Source: Pseudomonas sp. 7SR1 (lineage in GTDB: Bacteria; Pseudomonadota; Gammaproteobacteria; Pseudomonadales; Pseudomonadaceae). Taken from it: DNA of 64,000 nucleotides. The stretch covers positions 5,967,001 to 6,031,000 of the forward strand of contig NZ_LT707064.1 of assembly GCF_900156465.1 (NCBI RefSeq), in the 5' to 3' direction. Position 1 is the stretch's first letter; the number at the start of each line of letters is the position of its first letter. The position numbers and the translations under genes are program-made. Of the stretch, positions 51,160 to 60,723 are shown in pieces. The notes below the pieces were generated by a model that did no database searches, was not told where the DNA came from, and was given only the letters and a program-made list of their open reading frames with translations.

Positions 51160-51178
51160 CATAAAGATTTCATGACAG
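51160..51178 (-). promoter_or_regulatory. Possible Pho box
   Basis: On the minus strand CTGTCATGAAATCTTTATG carries a perfect CTGTCAT half-site followed by GAAA and a poor second half (TCTTTAT against CTGTCAT). The position, about 110-130 bp upstream of a phosphate-type porin, makes PhoB control plausible. Confidence 0.4.
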
Positions 51179-51226
51179 CGGAACTTTTTACTTCGAATTG
51201 AAATAACCAGTACCACGGCCAGCCCT

Positions 51227-51315
51227 TGTGGGAGCGAGCTTGCTGGCGCTAGCGGTATGTCAGTGACAGCTTTTTGCCTGATACACCGCCATCGCGAGCA
51301 AGCTCGCTCCCACAG
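51227..51315. repeat. REPIN
   Basis: TGTGGGAGCGAGCTTGCTGG at the left and GAGCAAGCTCGCTCCCACAG at the right. The left arm has CTGGCGC where others have CTCGCGA, so it is partly decayed. Confidence 0.85.
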
Positions 51316-51328
51316 GGGCTCTCAGGAC

Positions 51329-51565
51329 TCAGCGGATGTTTCGGCGACGCTCGGCGGCAAGCTTTTCGGCGAGGTGATCCAGATCGGGAATGGGGGGTTG
51401 GGGAAGACGCTTGAGCGTCGCCTGCATCAGGCGCATCTGGCGGATAAAACGCCGGCAGTTGGGGCAGAACATCAGGTGATGGCGCACCATCAGGCGCTCA
51501 CGAAAGGTCAATTGACCATCGAGGTAATCGCTGGAGCGCGCTACTTGTTCCTTGCAGGTCAGCAT
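51329..51565 (-). CDS. Zinc-finger (zf-HC2) anti-sigma-factor-like protein
   Basis: A 78-residue cytosolic protein with the zf-HC2 pattern: C4, H30, then C34-x2-C37 (RHHLMFCPNCRRF). Its ATG overlaps the end of the ECF sigma gene by 7 nt, the usual arrangement of a cognate sigma/anti-sigma pair. There is no membrane span after the zinc site, so it is a soluble (ChrR/RsrA-like) type that may sense redox or metal state by losing zinc. It is expected to bind the sigma factor at 51559-52170. Confidence 0.82.
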   Translation of the reverse strand: MLTCKEQVARSSDYLDGQLTFRERLMVRHHLMFCPNCRRFIRQMRLMQATLKRLPQPPIPDLDHLAEKLAAERRRNIR

Positions 51566-52170
51566 TCACCGGTTTCCTCGAAATGTTCCACCGTCGCAAA
51601 GACCTTCAGCCGTGCGCGATGCAACAGCACCCGTACATTGGAGAGCGTCAGGTCCAGAAGATTACAGATTTCCTGCAACTCCAGCCCCTGCCGCTCCCGC
51701 AGGTCCAATACGCTGCCCTGCAGTTGCGACAGGCTGAGCAGCGTGTGTTCGAGGCAATCACGTAACTCGCCTTCGGTAAGCAAGGCCTCGGGCGAGTCCT
51801 GATGCCAGGCGAACGGCGCCAGCAGCCAATGGCCATCGGCGGCGAAACGATCATCCCCCACGGTGCCGTGAGGCGACGGCAGGTCATCGAGCAGCACCTC
51901 GCGACGATTCTGCTTGTAGCGCCCTTTGGCTGTGTTGGCGGTGATGGTCAACAGCCAGGTCTTGAGACTGGAGCGCCCCTGGAACCCGCTGAGATTTCGC
52001 ACCACCGACAGCCAGGCGTCCTGTACCACTTCATCGGCATGACGGCTGCCGACGATGGCATAGGCCACGGCGCGCATCGGCCCCTGATAGGTGCCGACCA
52101 ATTCCTTGTAGGCCTGCTGCTCGCCCGCCAGCAGGCGCTGGAGCAGCTGGGTGTCATCGATGGCCGTCAT
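51559..52170 (-). CDS. ECF-type RNA polymerase sigma factor
   Basis: A 203-residue sigma-70-family factor with only regions 2 and 4: region 2 (AYKELVGTYQGPMRAVAYAI; ADEVVQDAWLSVVRNLSGFQ; LKTWLLTITANTAK) and region 4 (LSLSQLQGSVLDLRERQGLE; NVRVLLHRARLKVF). A longer than usual linker (about 95-135) joins them. It overlaps the zf-HC2 gene by 7 nt, so release from that protein is the likely control. The regulon is unknown. Confidence 0.9.
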   Translation of the reverse strand: MTAIDDTQLLQRLLAGEQQAYKELVGTYQGPMRAVAYAIVGSRHADEVVQDAWLSVVRNLSGFQGRSSLKTWLLTITANTAKGRYKQNRREVLLDDLPSPHGTVGDDRFAADGHWLLAPFAWHQDSPEALLTEGELRDCLEHTLLSLSQLQGSVLDLRERQGLELQEICNLLDLTLSNVRVLLHRARLKVFATVEHFEETGEC

Positions 52171-52209
52171 TCAATCCCCCGCTGCCTGGCAAGACTGACG
52201 ATGTATTCG

Positions 52210-52236
52210 TGGCGAGGGGATTTATCTCCTCGTCAA
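52210..52236. repeat. Short copy of the TGTGGCGAGGGGATT class
   Basis: GTGGCGAGGGGATTTATCTC followed by CTCGTC; a small hairpin GAGGGGATTTATCTCCTC. It lies between the sigma gene and fabH2. Confidence 0.6.
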
Positions 52237-52260
52237 TGAACCGTCTCGCCGAAGTGTGGA

Positions 52261-53382
52261 TCAACGCTTGCGCAGGATCACGCTGCCGATCGAATAGCCG
52301 GCGCCGAACGAGCTGAGCACCGCGACCGAGCCGCTGGGCAGGTCGTCCTGATACTTGTGGAACGAAATCACCGAACCGGCCGAGCTGGTGTTGGCGTAGG
52401 TATCGAGAATCACCGGTGCTTCCGCCTCGGTGGCCTCGCGCCCCAGCAGCTTGCGCACGATCAGCTGGTTCATGCTCAGGTTGGCCTGATGCAGCCAGAA
52501 ACGCTTCACTTCGCCGACGTTCAGCTGGTTTTCTTCCAAGTGAGCCCCGATCAGCTCGGCCACCATCGGGCAGACGTCACGGAAGACCTTGCGACCTTCC
52601 TGGACGAACAGCTTGTCCCGGGTGCCGATGCCCTCTTCTGCCGCACGGTTGAGGAAGCCGAAATTGTTGCGGATGTTATTGGAGAACTTGGTGAGCAGCT
52701 TGGTGCTGACCACATCGAACTGGTACGGCGACGTCGCCAGGTCCGCCCGCTCGATGATCACCGCGGTGGCGGCGTCACCGAAAATGAAGTGGCTGTCGCG
52801 GTCGCGAAAGTTCAGGTGGCCGGTGCACACCTCGGGGTTGACCATGAGGATGGCCCGGGCCTGGCCCAGTTGCACGCTGTTGGCTGCCGCCTGGATGCCG
52901 AATGTGGCCGAGGAACAGGCCACGTTCATGTCGAAGCCGAAGCCCTCGATCCCCAGGGCTTCCTGGACCTCGATGGCGATGGCCGGGTATGGGCGCTGCA
53001 GGTTGGAACAGGCGACGATCACCCCGTCGATGTCGGCGGCCGTGCGGCCGGCGCGTTCCAGGGCCTGACGGGCGGCACCGACGGCCATTTCGCACAGCAC
53101 CGACCACTCTTCGTTGGAGCGCTCGGGCAGGCGCGGGGTCATGCGTTGCGGGTCGAGGATGCCGTCCTTGTCCATGACAAAGCGGCTCTTGATACCGGAA
53201 GCCTTTTCGATGAACGCTGCGCTGGATTCGGTCAATGCCTCCACTTCACCCCGCTCGATGGCCTCGGCATTGTCGGCATTGAACTGCGCGACGTAGGTGT
53301 TGAAAGATTGCACCAGCTCTTCATTGGAAATGCTGTTGGCCGGGGTGTACAGGCCGGTGCCACTGATGACGACGTTATACAT
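52261..53382 (-). CDS. fabH2: 3-oxoacyl-ACP synthase III (FabH2-like)
   Basis: A 373-residue KAS III-type condensing enzyme. The triad is C156 (NVACSSATFG), H298 (LHQANLSMNQ) and N331 (YANTSSAGS). At 373 residues it is longer than housekeeping FabH (about 320) and equal to the FabH2 I recall from P. aeruginosa PA3333; the extra residues lie in the N-terminal VQSFNTYVAQFNADNAEAIE insert. ATG at 53382 (MYNVVISGTGLYTPANS) begins the domain exactly; the frame above is not conserved. The start unit and product (fatty acid or secondary metabolite) are not known. Confidence 0.92.
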   Translation of the reverse strand: MYNVVISGTGLYTPANSISNEELVQSFNTYVAQFNADNAEAIERGEVEALTESSAAFIEKASGIKSRFVMDKDGILDPQRMTPRLPERSNEEWSVLCEMAVGAARQALERAGRTAADIDGVIVACSNLQRPYPAIAIEVQEALGIEGFGFDMNVACSSATFGIQAAANSVQLGQARAILMVNPEVCTGHLNFRDRDSHFIFGDAATAVIIERADLATSPYQFDVVSTKLLTKFSNNIRNNFGFLNRAAEEGIGTRDKLFVQEGRKVFRDVCPMVAELIGAHLEENQLNVGEVKRFWLHQANLSMNQLIVRKLLGREATEAEAPVILDTYANTSSAGSVISFHKYQDDLPSGSVAVLSSFGAGYSIGSVILRKR

Positions 53383-53720
53383 GGTCGTGTCTCTGATCTG
53401 TTCAGGCAGAAAGCATTGGTACAACCGTACCAATACGCAAAGGGTCTTTTCCCATCCTGGGGAAGCAGACCTGGCATCGCTTTATTCCGATCCGCCCGTG
53501 GCATTGAAGCTCAAAACCACGGGACCGGCATTTATAGGCGCGAAGTTTGCCATAAACGCTGGCGTTTGGCCCATTCTCCCTCACTTACAACACAAAACCT
53601 GTGGGAGCGAGCTTGCCCGCGATTGCGGTGTATCAGTCAACATCAATGCAAGCTGAACCACTGCTATCGCGAGCAAGCTCGCTCCCACAGGGGTCATGGG
53701 GCTACCCCCTGATTCTGCGA
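53383..53720. repeat. 338-bp spacer holding a REPIN (53600-53690)
   Basis: TGTGGGAGCGAGCTTGCCCG and GAGCAAGCTCGCTCCCACAG are inverted arms at 53600 and 53690. The remainder, upstream of fabH2, contains its promoter region; no further gene is supported. Confidence 0.82.
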
Positions 53721-56700
53721 TCAGCCCTCTACCACGCTCCACTGCTTGCCCAGGCGCTTATCGGAAATCGGCACCTTGGTTCCCAGTTGCTGTGCGAACA
53801 GCGATACCCGGTACTCCTCCAGCCACCAGCGATACACCTCCAGCTGCGGATCGCGCTTGCCTTCCTGGGCGTGCTTGGCGGCACGGGCCTGGTACTGCGC
53901 CCAGAGGTTCGACAACTCGCCGCTCCAGACCCGATCCTTCTGCACCTGGCTGCCCAGCTTTTCGAAGCGCTGCTCGACGGCCCTGAGGTAGCGCGGCAAC
54001 TCCTTGAGCCACTGGTGCGGGGTTTCGCGCACGAAACCGGGGTACACCAGATGACTGATTTGCTGCTTGATGTCGTTCAGGGCCACGGCCTGGGCCAGGT
54101 CGATCTTGCCCTTGAAGCGCTTTTGAAGACCGTGCCAGAGCTTGAGGATGTCCAGGGTCAGCTTCGCCAGGCGTTCGGCGTGCTCGGTCCAGCCGCCGCG
54201 CTTGCGCTCGGCCAGGGAAGCCAGCGCGGCGCCGTCGCGGGGCAGGTTCGCTTCGCCTTCCAGTATGCAGCTGTCGAGGCTGGCCAGCAGGATGTCTTCC
54301 ACCAGGCTATCGATACGGCCCAGCTCGCGATACAGCAGGCCCAGCTCCGTCAGGCCCGGCAACTTGCCTCGCAGGAACTTCGCCGTCTCGGCCAGTTGCT
54401 GCATCAGCAGCCGTTGCAGGGCGCGGCGATGCTGGAATTCGGCTTCGGCGGGGGTCGGGAAACGACCTTCCTTGACCACGCCTCCCTCTTCCACCAAAGC
54501 CGGGTAGACCGTCATCGACAACCCGGCGATCTGCTGCTGGGTTTTCTCGGCCACTGGCGCGAACACCTTGGCTTGCACCGGCGCCTGGCTTTTCGCCGTC
54601 TGGGGCACGGCCAGGGCCGCCTGGCTGGCTTCGGCAAATCGCGCCGTCAGCTCGGCCAGGTCACGGCCTTCGCCCAGGAACTTGCCCTGGCCATCGACGA
54701 TTTCCAGGTTCATGCGCAGGTGGCTTTCCACCTGCTGCGCGGCTTCCGTCCAGGCTTCGTCGCTGACCCGCGCACCGGTCATGCGCAGCAGTTCACGGCC
54801 CAGCGCTTGAGGCAGCGAACCTTCGGCGAACGTGATGCGTTGCAGCGCGGCCTTGACGAAGTCCGGCACCGGTACGAAGTTCTTGCGCAAGGCCTTGGGC
54901 AGGTTGCGCACCAGGGCGATGCACTTGGCCTCGAGCATGCCGGGCACCAGCCATTCCAGGCGCTCCGGCGGCAACATGGGCAGCAGCGGCGCCGGTACGC
55001 GCAGCGTCACGCCGTCGCGCGGATGATTGGGCTCGAAGTGATAGCTCAACGGCAAGGTCAGGTCGCCGACACGCAATGTGTCGGGGAAATGCGCGGCAGT
55101 GACCTCACTGGCCTCGCGCGCCAGCACGTCCTCTTCACGCATGATCAGCAACTGCGGGTCTTTCTGGCTGTTGATCCGGTACCAGCTGTCGAAGGTCGCC
55201 GTCTGGTGGGTCTCGGCGGGCAGCCGCGCGTCGTAGAACGCGAACAGGGTTTCCTCATCCGCCAGGATGTCCCGCCGGCGGGCCTTGGCCTCCAGTTCGT
55301 CGAGCTGCTCCAGCAAGCGGGTATTGGCCCCCAGGCATTTGGCCCTGGACTGGATCTCGCCGCGCACCAGGGCCTCGCGAATGAACAGTTCCCGGGACAC
55401 CACCGGGTCCACCGGGCCGTAGTGCACTGGCCGACGCCCGACCACGATCAACCCGAACAGAGTGATCTGCTCATAGGCCACCACCTGCCCACGTTTCTTC
55501 TCCCAATGGGGCTCGAAGTGGTTCTTCTTGATCAGGTGCCCGGCCAGGGGTTCGATCCAGTCCGGCTCGATCCTGGCCACCATGCGCGCGTACAGCTTGG
55601 TGGTTTCCACCAGTTCGGCGGTCATCAGCCACTGCGGACGCTTCTTGCCCAGGCCCGATGACGGATGCACCCAGAACCTTCGCTGACGGGCGCCAAGGTA
55701 GTCACCGTCCTCGGTTTTCTGGCCGATCTGGCTGAGCAGGCCCGAGAGCACCGCCTTGTGCAGTTTCGGGTAATCCGCCGGGTCCTTGTTGAGGCTCAGC
55801 TGCATGTCGCGGCAGATCAGGCTCAACTGGCGGTGGGAATCGCGCCACTCTCGCAGACGCAGGTAATTGAGGAAGTTCTTCCGGCACCAGTTGCGCAACG
55901 GGCTGGCGGTCAGGGCCTGGCGCTGTTCTTCGAAACCACGCCACAGATTGACCAGCCCGGCGAAATCCGAATCCGGATCCTTCCACTGGGCGTGGGCCTG
56001 ATCGGCCGCCTGCTGGCGCTCGGGCGGACGCTCCCGCGGATCCTGGATCGACATGGCGCTGGCGACGATCAGCACTTCCTGCAGGCTGCCCAGCTTCGCC
56101 GCCTCCAGCAACATGCGGCCCATACGCGGGTCTACTGGCAGGCGCGCCAGCTGACGACCCAGTGCGGTCAATTGGCCGTTGCGGTCCACCGCCGACAACT
56201 CTTGCAGCAGGTTGAAACCGTCGCTGATGGCCTTGCCGTCCGGCGGCTCGATGAACGGAAAATCGGTGATTTCACCCAGGCGCAGGTGCAGCATCTGCAG
56301 GATCACCGCCGCCAGGTTGGTGCGCAGGATCTCCGGGTCGGTGAACTCCGGCCGCCCGAGAAAATCCTCCTCGCTGTACAACCGCACGCAGATCCCCGGC
56401 TCGACCCGCCCGCAGCGCCCCTTGCGCTGGTTGGCGCTGGCCTGGGAAATGGCCTCGATGGGCAGGCGCTGGACCTTGGCCCGATAGCTGTAGCGGCTGA
56501 TGCGCGCGGTGCCGCTGTCGATCACGTAGCGGATGCCCGGCACGGTCAGCGAGGTCTCGGCGACGTTGGTCGCCAGCACCACGCGCCGGCCCGGGTGGGA
56601 CTGGAAGATCCGCTGCTGTTCGGCCGGCGACAAGCGGGCATAGAGCGGCAGGATCTCGGTGTGCTTGAGCTGGGCCTTGCGCAGCATCTCGGCCGCGTCG

Positions 56701-57632
56701 CGAATTTCCCGCTCGCCCGGCAGGAAGACCAGCACATCCCCAGGGCTGCGGCGTTCGCTGCGCTCATGGGCGGCGATTTCATCCAGCGTGGCCAGGATGG
56801 CCTGGTCGACGGTCAGGTCGTCCTCGACCCGGTTGCCTTCCTCGTCCTGCTCCAGGGTCAGGGGCCGATACCAGGTTTCCACCGGGAAGGTACGGCCCGA
56901 GACTTCCACGATCGGAGCGTTGTCGAAATGCCTGGAGAAGCGCTCCAGGTCGATGGTGGCCGAAGTGATGATGACCTTGAGGTCGGGACGACGGGGCAAG
57001 AGGGTCTTCAGGTAGCCGAGCAGGAAATCGATGTTCAGGCTGCGCTCGTGGGCTTCGTCGACGATGATCGTGTCGTAGCGCTCGAGGTAACGGTCGTTCT
57101 GGGTTTCGGCCAGCAGGATGCCGTCGGTCATCAGTTTGACCAGTGTGTTGGCATCGCTCTGGTCTTCGAACCGCACCTGATACCCCACCAACGCTCCCAG
57201 CGGCGTCCCCAGTTCCTCGGCCACGCGGCTGGCCACGCTGCGGGCGGCGATCCGCCGTGGCTGGGTGTGGCCGATCAGGCCATGCTGGCCGCGACCGATT
57301 TCCAGGCAGATCTTGGGCAACTGCGTGGTTTTGCCCGAGCCGGTTTCGCCGGCGATGATCAGCACCTGGTGTTTTCGCAACGCGTCCTTGATTTCATCGC
57401 GCTTGGCGGCGATCGGCAGACTGTCGTCATAACGGATCACCGGCAGGCTGGCCTTGCGCGCCAGCACCTGGTCGCACGACGCCTGCATCCGCGTCACCCA
57501 CTGGGCCAGTTTCGCCTCGTCGGGTTTCTTGCGCAGCTCGAGCAACTGACGCCGCAACCGGTGACGGTCGGCGAGCATGGCGTGGTCGAGGTTCTTCAGC
57601 AGTTTGTCGATAGCGGGGGCTTGGTCAGTCAT
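53721..57632 (-). CDS. hrpA: ATP-dependent RNA helicase HrpA (DEAH box)
   Basis: A 1303-residue DEAH/RHA helicase, the usual length for HrpA. Motif I is GETGSGKTTQLPK, motif II DEAHERSLN, motif III SATI, motif V ATNVAETSLTVPG, motif VI QRKGRCGR. Winged-helix/ratchet/OB parts follow, then the long HrpA-specific C-terminal half (DUF3418, from about residue 700). HrpA acts in mRNA processing and in rescue of stalled ribosomes. ATG at 57632 (MTDQAPAIDKLLKNLDHAML) is preferred; another ATG lies six codons upstream (57650). It is flanked by REPINs on both sides. Confidence 0.95.
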   Translation of the reverse strand: MTDQAPAIDKLLKNLDHAMLADRHRLRRQLLELRKKPDEAKLAQWVTRMQASCDQVLARKASLPVIRYDDSLPIAAKRDEIKDALRKHQVLIIAGETGSGKTTQLPKICLEIGRGQHGLIGHTQPRRIAARSVASRVAEELGTPLGALVGYQVRFEDQSDANTLVKLMTDGILLAETQNDRYLERYDTIIVDEAHERSLNIDFLLGYLKTLLPRRPDLKVIITSATIDLERFSRHFDNAPIVEVSGRTFPVETWYRPLTLEQDEEGNRVEDDLTVDQAILATLDEIAAHERSERRSPGDVLVFLPGEREIRDAAEMLRKAQLKHTEILPLYARLSPAEQQRIFQSHPGRRVVLATNVAETSLTVPGIRYVIDSGTARISRYSYRAKVQRLPIEAISQASANQRKGRCGRVEPGICVRLYSEEDFLGRPEFTDPEILRTNLAAVILQMLHLRLGEITDFPFIEPPDGKAISDGFNLLQELSAVDRNGQLTALGRQLARLPVDPRMGRMLLEAAKLGSLQEVLIVASAMSIQDPRERPPERQQAADQAHAQWKDPDSDFAGLVNLWRGFEEQRQALTASPLRNWCRKNFLNYLRLREWRDSHRQLSLICRDMQLSLNKDPADYPKLHKAVLSGLLSQIGQKTEDGDYLGARQRRFWVHPSSGLGKKRPQWLMTAELVETTKLYARMVARIEPDWIEPLAGHLIKKNHFEPHWEKKRGQVVAYEQITLFGLIVVGRRPVHYGPVDPVVSRELFIREALVRGEIQSRAKCLGANTRLLEQLDELEAKARRRDILADEETLFAFYDARLPAETHQTATFDSWYRINSQKDPQLLIMREEDVLAREASEVTAAHFPDTLRVGDLTLPLSYHFEPNHPRDGVTLRVPAPLLPMLPPERLEWLVPGMLEAKCIALVRNLPKALRKNFVPVPDFVKAALQRITFAEGSLPQALGRELLRMTGARVSDEAWTEAAQQVESHLRMNLEIVDGQGKFLGEGRDLAELTARFAEASQAALAVPQTAKSQAPVQAKVFAPVAEKTQQQIAGLSMTVYPALVEEGGVVKEGRFPTPAEAEFQHRRALQRLLMQQLAETAKFLRGKLPGLTELGLLYRELGRIDSLVEDILLASLDSCILEGEANLPRDGAALASLAERKRGGWTEHAERLAKLTLDILKLWHGLQKRFKGKIDLAQAVALNDIKQQISHLVYPGFVRETPHQWLKELPRYLRAVEQRFEKLGSQVQKDRVWSGELSNLWAQYQARAAKHAQEGKRDPQLEVYRWWLEEYRVSLFAQQLGTKVPISDKRLGKQWSVVEG

Positions 57633-57727
57633 CAGGTACGCAAGGGTCATCGGTTTGAGCAAGGGGCGATTGTCGCAGATTTGCGGCCATTGCGCCGAAC
57701 ACGCAAAGCAGCCCACCGCCACATCCT

Positions 57728-57818
57728 TGTGGGAGCGAGCTTGCTCGCGATAGCGGTGGTTCAGCCTCAATTGATGTTGACCGATATGCCGCCATCGCGA
57801 GCAAGCTCGCTCCCACAG
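57728..57818. repeat. REPIN
   Basis: TGTGGGAGCGAGCTTGCTCG and its inverted copy CGAGCAAGCTCGCTCCCACA with a unique centre; between hrpA and aceK. A lone TGTGGCGAGGGAGCCTGCC of the other repeat class follows at 57840-57860. Confidence 0.88.
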
Positions 57819-57863
57819 GAGATTTTCGTCAAGGCTGCTTTTGTGGCGAGGGAGCCTGCCGGG

Positions 57864-59585
57864 TTACTCGTTGTCCAGGTCCTTGCGCCGATACGGGAAC
57901 ACATCGATCACCTTCCCTGCCCGGATCGCCTCTTGCAGGCCTTTCCAATAGTCGGCGTTGTACAGCTCGCCATGCATCTGGTCGAACAGTTTGCGTTGCC
58001 CGGCGTCGGCGAACAGGAAGGGCGGGAATTCCTCGGGGAAGACATCCAGCGGCCCGATGGAATACCAGGGCTCGGAAGCCATTTCGTCTTCCGGCGTGCG
58101 AGGCTGGGGGATGTGGCGGAAGTTGGCTTCGGTCAGGAAACAGATTTCATCGTAGTCATAGAACACCACGCGACCGTGGCGGGTCACGCCGAAATTCTTG
58201 AGCAGCATGTCGCCGGGAAAGATATTGGCGGCCGCCAGTTGCTTGATGGCCAGGCCATAGTCCTCCAGGGCTTCGCGCACCTGGGCTTCGCTGGCATTTT
58301 CCAGATAGAGATTGAGCGGTGTCATGCGCCGTTCGGTCCAGCAATGGCGGATCAACACGGTGTCGCCCTCGACCGACACCGTGGATGGCGCCACATCCAG
58401 CAGCTCCTCCAGGCAGGCCGGCTCGAACTTGCTCAACGGAAAGCGGAAATCGGCGAACTCCTGGGTATCGGCCATGCGCCCCACCCGGTCGACGCTCTTC
58501 ACCAACCGGTACTTCTCGATCACCGTGGCGCGGTCGACGTTTTTCGACGGCGAGAAACGGTCCTTGATGATCTTGAAGACCGTGTTGAAGCCCGGCAAGG
58601 TGAATACGCTCATGACCATGCCCCGCACCCCGGGGGCCATGATGAAGCGGTCGTCGGTGTTCGCCAGGTGATTGATCAACGCGCGATAGAACTCCGACTT
58701 GCCGTGCTTGTAGAAACCAATGGACGTGTACAGCTCGGCAATATGCTTGCCCGGCAGGATGCGCTTGAGGAAGCCGATGAATTCCGCCGGCACCGGCACA
58801 TCCACCATGAAGTACGACCGGGTGAACGAAAAGATGATCGACACCTGTGCCTCGTCGGTGATCAAGGCGTCGATCTGGATGCCCCGGCCCTCGCGGTGCA
58901 GCAACGGAATCACCAGGGGCCATTGGTCATCGCGGGTGAAGATCCGGCCCACCAGGTAGGCGCCCTTGTTGCGATAGAGCACCGAGGAAAACAGTTCCAC
59001 TGTCAGTTCCGGGTCCTTGCAGACCCAGTCCGGCAGGTTCTCTCGTAGCTGGGCCTCCAGGCGCTGCAAGTCACCCGGCAGATCGGCGTAGTCCTCGCTG
59101 AAACGGTAATCGGCGAAGATGCTCGCCAGCATCCGGTCCAGTTGGCCCTGGGGCTTGTAGGTGCGGGTCTGGGCAGCGCGGGCCCGGCGCAGGCTGGGCC
59201 GGGTGGTGTGGATGAACATGGTGCCGTCGCTGATCAGGTCGTGGCTGAACAGGCCGCAGAAGATCGAGTTGTACCAGGTCTCCGACAGCTCGTCGTCGAA
59301 GCGCAGGTCGATCAGGCTGATGTAGGCGCTTTTCACCAGCGGCCAGCAACTGACGTCCATCAGCGCTTCGGCATCGAACGCCTGGCGCAGGCGGGTCACG
59401 GTTTCGAAGACTTTTTCTTCGTACAGGTTGATTCGTGCCGCTGACGCCGCCTGTGCCTCCTGCCACCGGGCCTGCTCGAACCGGGCACGGGCGCCGTCGG
59501 TGATCTGCCGGAAATGCTCCCGATAATCGTCGAAGCCTTCGAGGATCGAACGGGCGATATCGATGGCGGGCCATGGTTGCGGCAT
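57864..59585 (-). CDS. aceK: Isocitrate dehydrogenase kinase/phosphatase
   Basis: A 573-residue bifunctional enzyme that phosphorylates and dephosphorylates isocitrate dehydrogenase, directing carbon into the glyoxylate bypass on acetate or fatty acids. Conserved features are [20 protein letters not shown] at the N-terminus, the nucleotide-binding lobe after [20 protein letters not shown], and the catalytic [20 protein letters not shown]. Length and ends match the family. It lies away from aceA/aceB, as is common in Pseudomonas. Confidence 0.96.
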   Translation of the reverse strand: MPQPWPAIDIARSILEGFDDYREHFRQITDGARARFEQARWQEAQAASAARINLYEEKVFETVTRLRQAFDAEALMDVSCWPLVKSAYISLIDLRFDDELSETWYNSIFCGLFSHDLISDGTMFIHTTRPSLRRARAAQTRTYKPQGQLDRMLASIFADYRFSEDYADLPGDLQRLEAQLRENLPDWVCKDPELTVELFSSVLYRNKGAYLVGRIFTRDDQWPLVIPLLHREGRGIQIDALITDEAQVSIIFSFTRSYFMVDVPVPAEFIGFLKRILPGKHIAELYTSIGFYKHGKSEFYRALINHLANTDDRFIMAPGVRGMVMSVFTLPGFNTVFKIIKDRFSPSKNVDRATVIEKYRLVKSVDRVGRMADTQEFADFRFPLSKFEPACLEELLDVAPSTVSVEGDTVLIRHCWTERRMTPLNLYLENASEAQVREALEDYGLAIKQLAAANIFPGDMLLKNFGVTRHGRVVFYDYDEICFLTEANFRHIPQPRTPEDEMASEPWYSIGPLDVFPEEFPPFLFADAGQRKLFDQMHGELYNADYWKGLQEAIRAGKVIDVFPYRRKDLDNE

Positions 59586-59716
59586 AGGGTGAACCTCGGC
59601 GGGTCATATTTATTGTTGGCGACTGAGCTTAGAGGCCAATCGCGCGGCAACGCAACCATTGCCATCGGTCTTCGCGGGGGCGACACTTGCCAGCCAACCA
59701 CGGAAGGAACCCCCTC

Positions 59717-60628
59717 TTGAACCTCGTCGATCTCCTGCGTCTGCTGTCACTGGCCGCCATCTGGGGGGCGAGCTTTCTGTTCATGCGCATCATCGCCCCT
59801 GTCATCGGTACGATCCCCACCGCATTCTTTCGTGTGTCCATCGCCTTCGTCGGGTTGCTGGTGATCCTGGCGCTGATGCGTATCGACTGGAATTTTCGTG
59901 GCAAGCTGAAAGTCGTGATGGGCCTGGGCCTGATCAACTCCGGCATCCCGGCCACCTTCTATTCCCTGGCGGCCCAGGTGCTGCCGGCCGGTTATTCGGC
60001 GATCTTCAACGCCACGACACCGCTGATGGGGGTGCTGATCGGCGGACTGTTCTTCAGCGAGCAACTCACCGTGGCGAAAGTCAGTGGCGTGTTCCTCGGC
60101 CTGTTGGGCGTCGGCATCCTGACCGGCGCCGGTCCGGTGGCCTTCGACCTGCAATTGCTGATGGGCGCCCTCGCCTGCCTGATGGCGACCACCTGCTATG
60201 GCTTCGCCGGTTTCCTCACCCGGCGCTGGCTCGATCATCAAGGCGGGCTGGACAGCCGACTCTCGGCGCTGGGCAGCATGTTCGGCGCCACGGTGTTCCT
60301 GCTGCCGCTGTTCGGCTACAGCGTCATCAGCCAGCCACCGGCCAGCTGGGGCGGCTGGAGCGTCTGGCTGTCGCTGCTGGGACTGGGCCTGGTGTGTACC
60401 GCCCTGGCGTACATCCTCTACTTCCGCTTGCTCAGCGCCATCGGTCCGGTCAAATCCATGACCGTCACGTTCCTGATCCCGCCGTTCGGCGTGCTGTGGG
60501 GGGCGCTGCTGCTGGATGAGCCGTTGGGCATGGCACACCTGTATGGCGGGGTGTTGATTGCGGCGGCGTTGTGGCTGGTGTTGAAACCGGCGGCCCAGAC
60601 GTCCGTTCAGGTGCCTCAGCGTCGCTGA
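59717..60628 (+). CDS. EamA/DMT-family transporter
   Basis: A 303-residue inner-membrane exporter with ten spans in two EamA repeats (LAAIWGASFLFMRIIAPVIG; AAQVLPAGYSAIFNATTPLM; GPVKSMTVTFLIPPFGVLWG). No ATG is available: TTG at 59717 is chosen because GGAAGG lies 8 nt upstream (CGGAAGGAACCCCCTC) and span 1 starts just after. It is divergent from aceK. Substrate unknown. Confidence 0.87.
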   Translation: MNLVDLLRLLSLAAIWGASFLFMRIIAPVIGTIPTAFFRVSIAFVGLLVILALMRIDWNFRGKLKVVMGLGLINSGIPATFYSLAAQVLPAGYSAIFNATTPLMGVLIGGLFFSEQLTVAKVSGVFLGLLGVGILTGAGPVAFDLQLLMGALACLMATTCYGFAGFLTRRWLDHQGGLDSRLSALGSMFGATVFLLPLFGYSVISQPPASWGGWSVWLSLLGLGLVCTALAYILYFRLLSAIGPVKSMTVTFLIPPFGVLWGALLLDEPLGMAHLYGGVLIAAALWLVLKPAAQTSVQVPQRR

Positions 60629-60631
60629 AAA

Positions 60632-60696
60632 TGCCATCGCCAGCAGACCCACTCCCACAAGGATCACCCTGTGGGAGCGAGGCCGCTGCGATGGCG
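60632..60696. repeat. REP-related inverted repeat
   Basis: TGCCATCGC...ACTCCCACA and TGTGGGAGCG...GCGATGGC are inverted arms around AGGATCACCC, a REP variant in which CCAGCAGACC replaces the usual GCTCGC core. It lies between two convergent EamA genes. Confidence 0.7.
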
Positions 60697-60723
60697 GTCG
60701 TACAGTCACTCTCGCGCTGGTGG

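Noticed and set aside
53601..59048. Large plus-strand frames opposite hrpA and aceK
   Set aside because: Repetitive His/Gln/Leu-rich translations typical of antisense to GC-rich genes; hrpA and aceK are certain.
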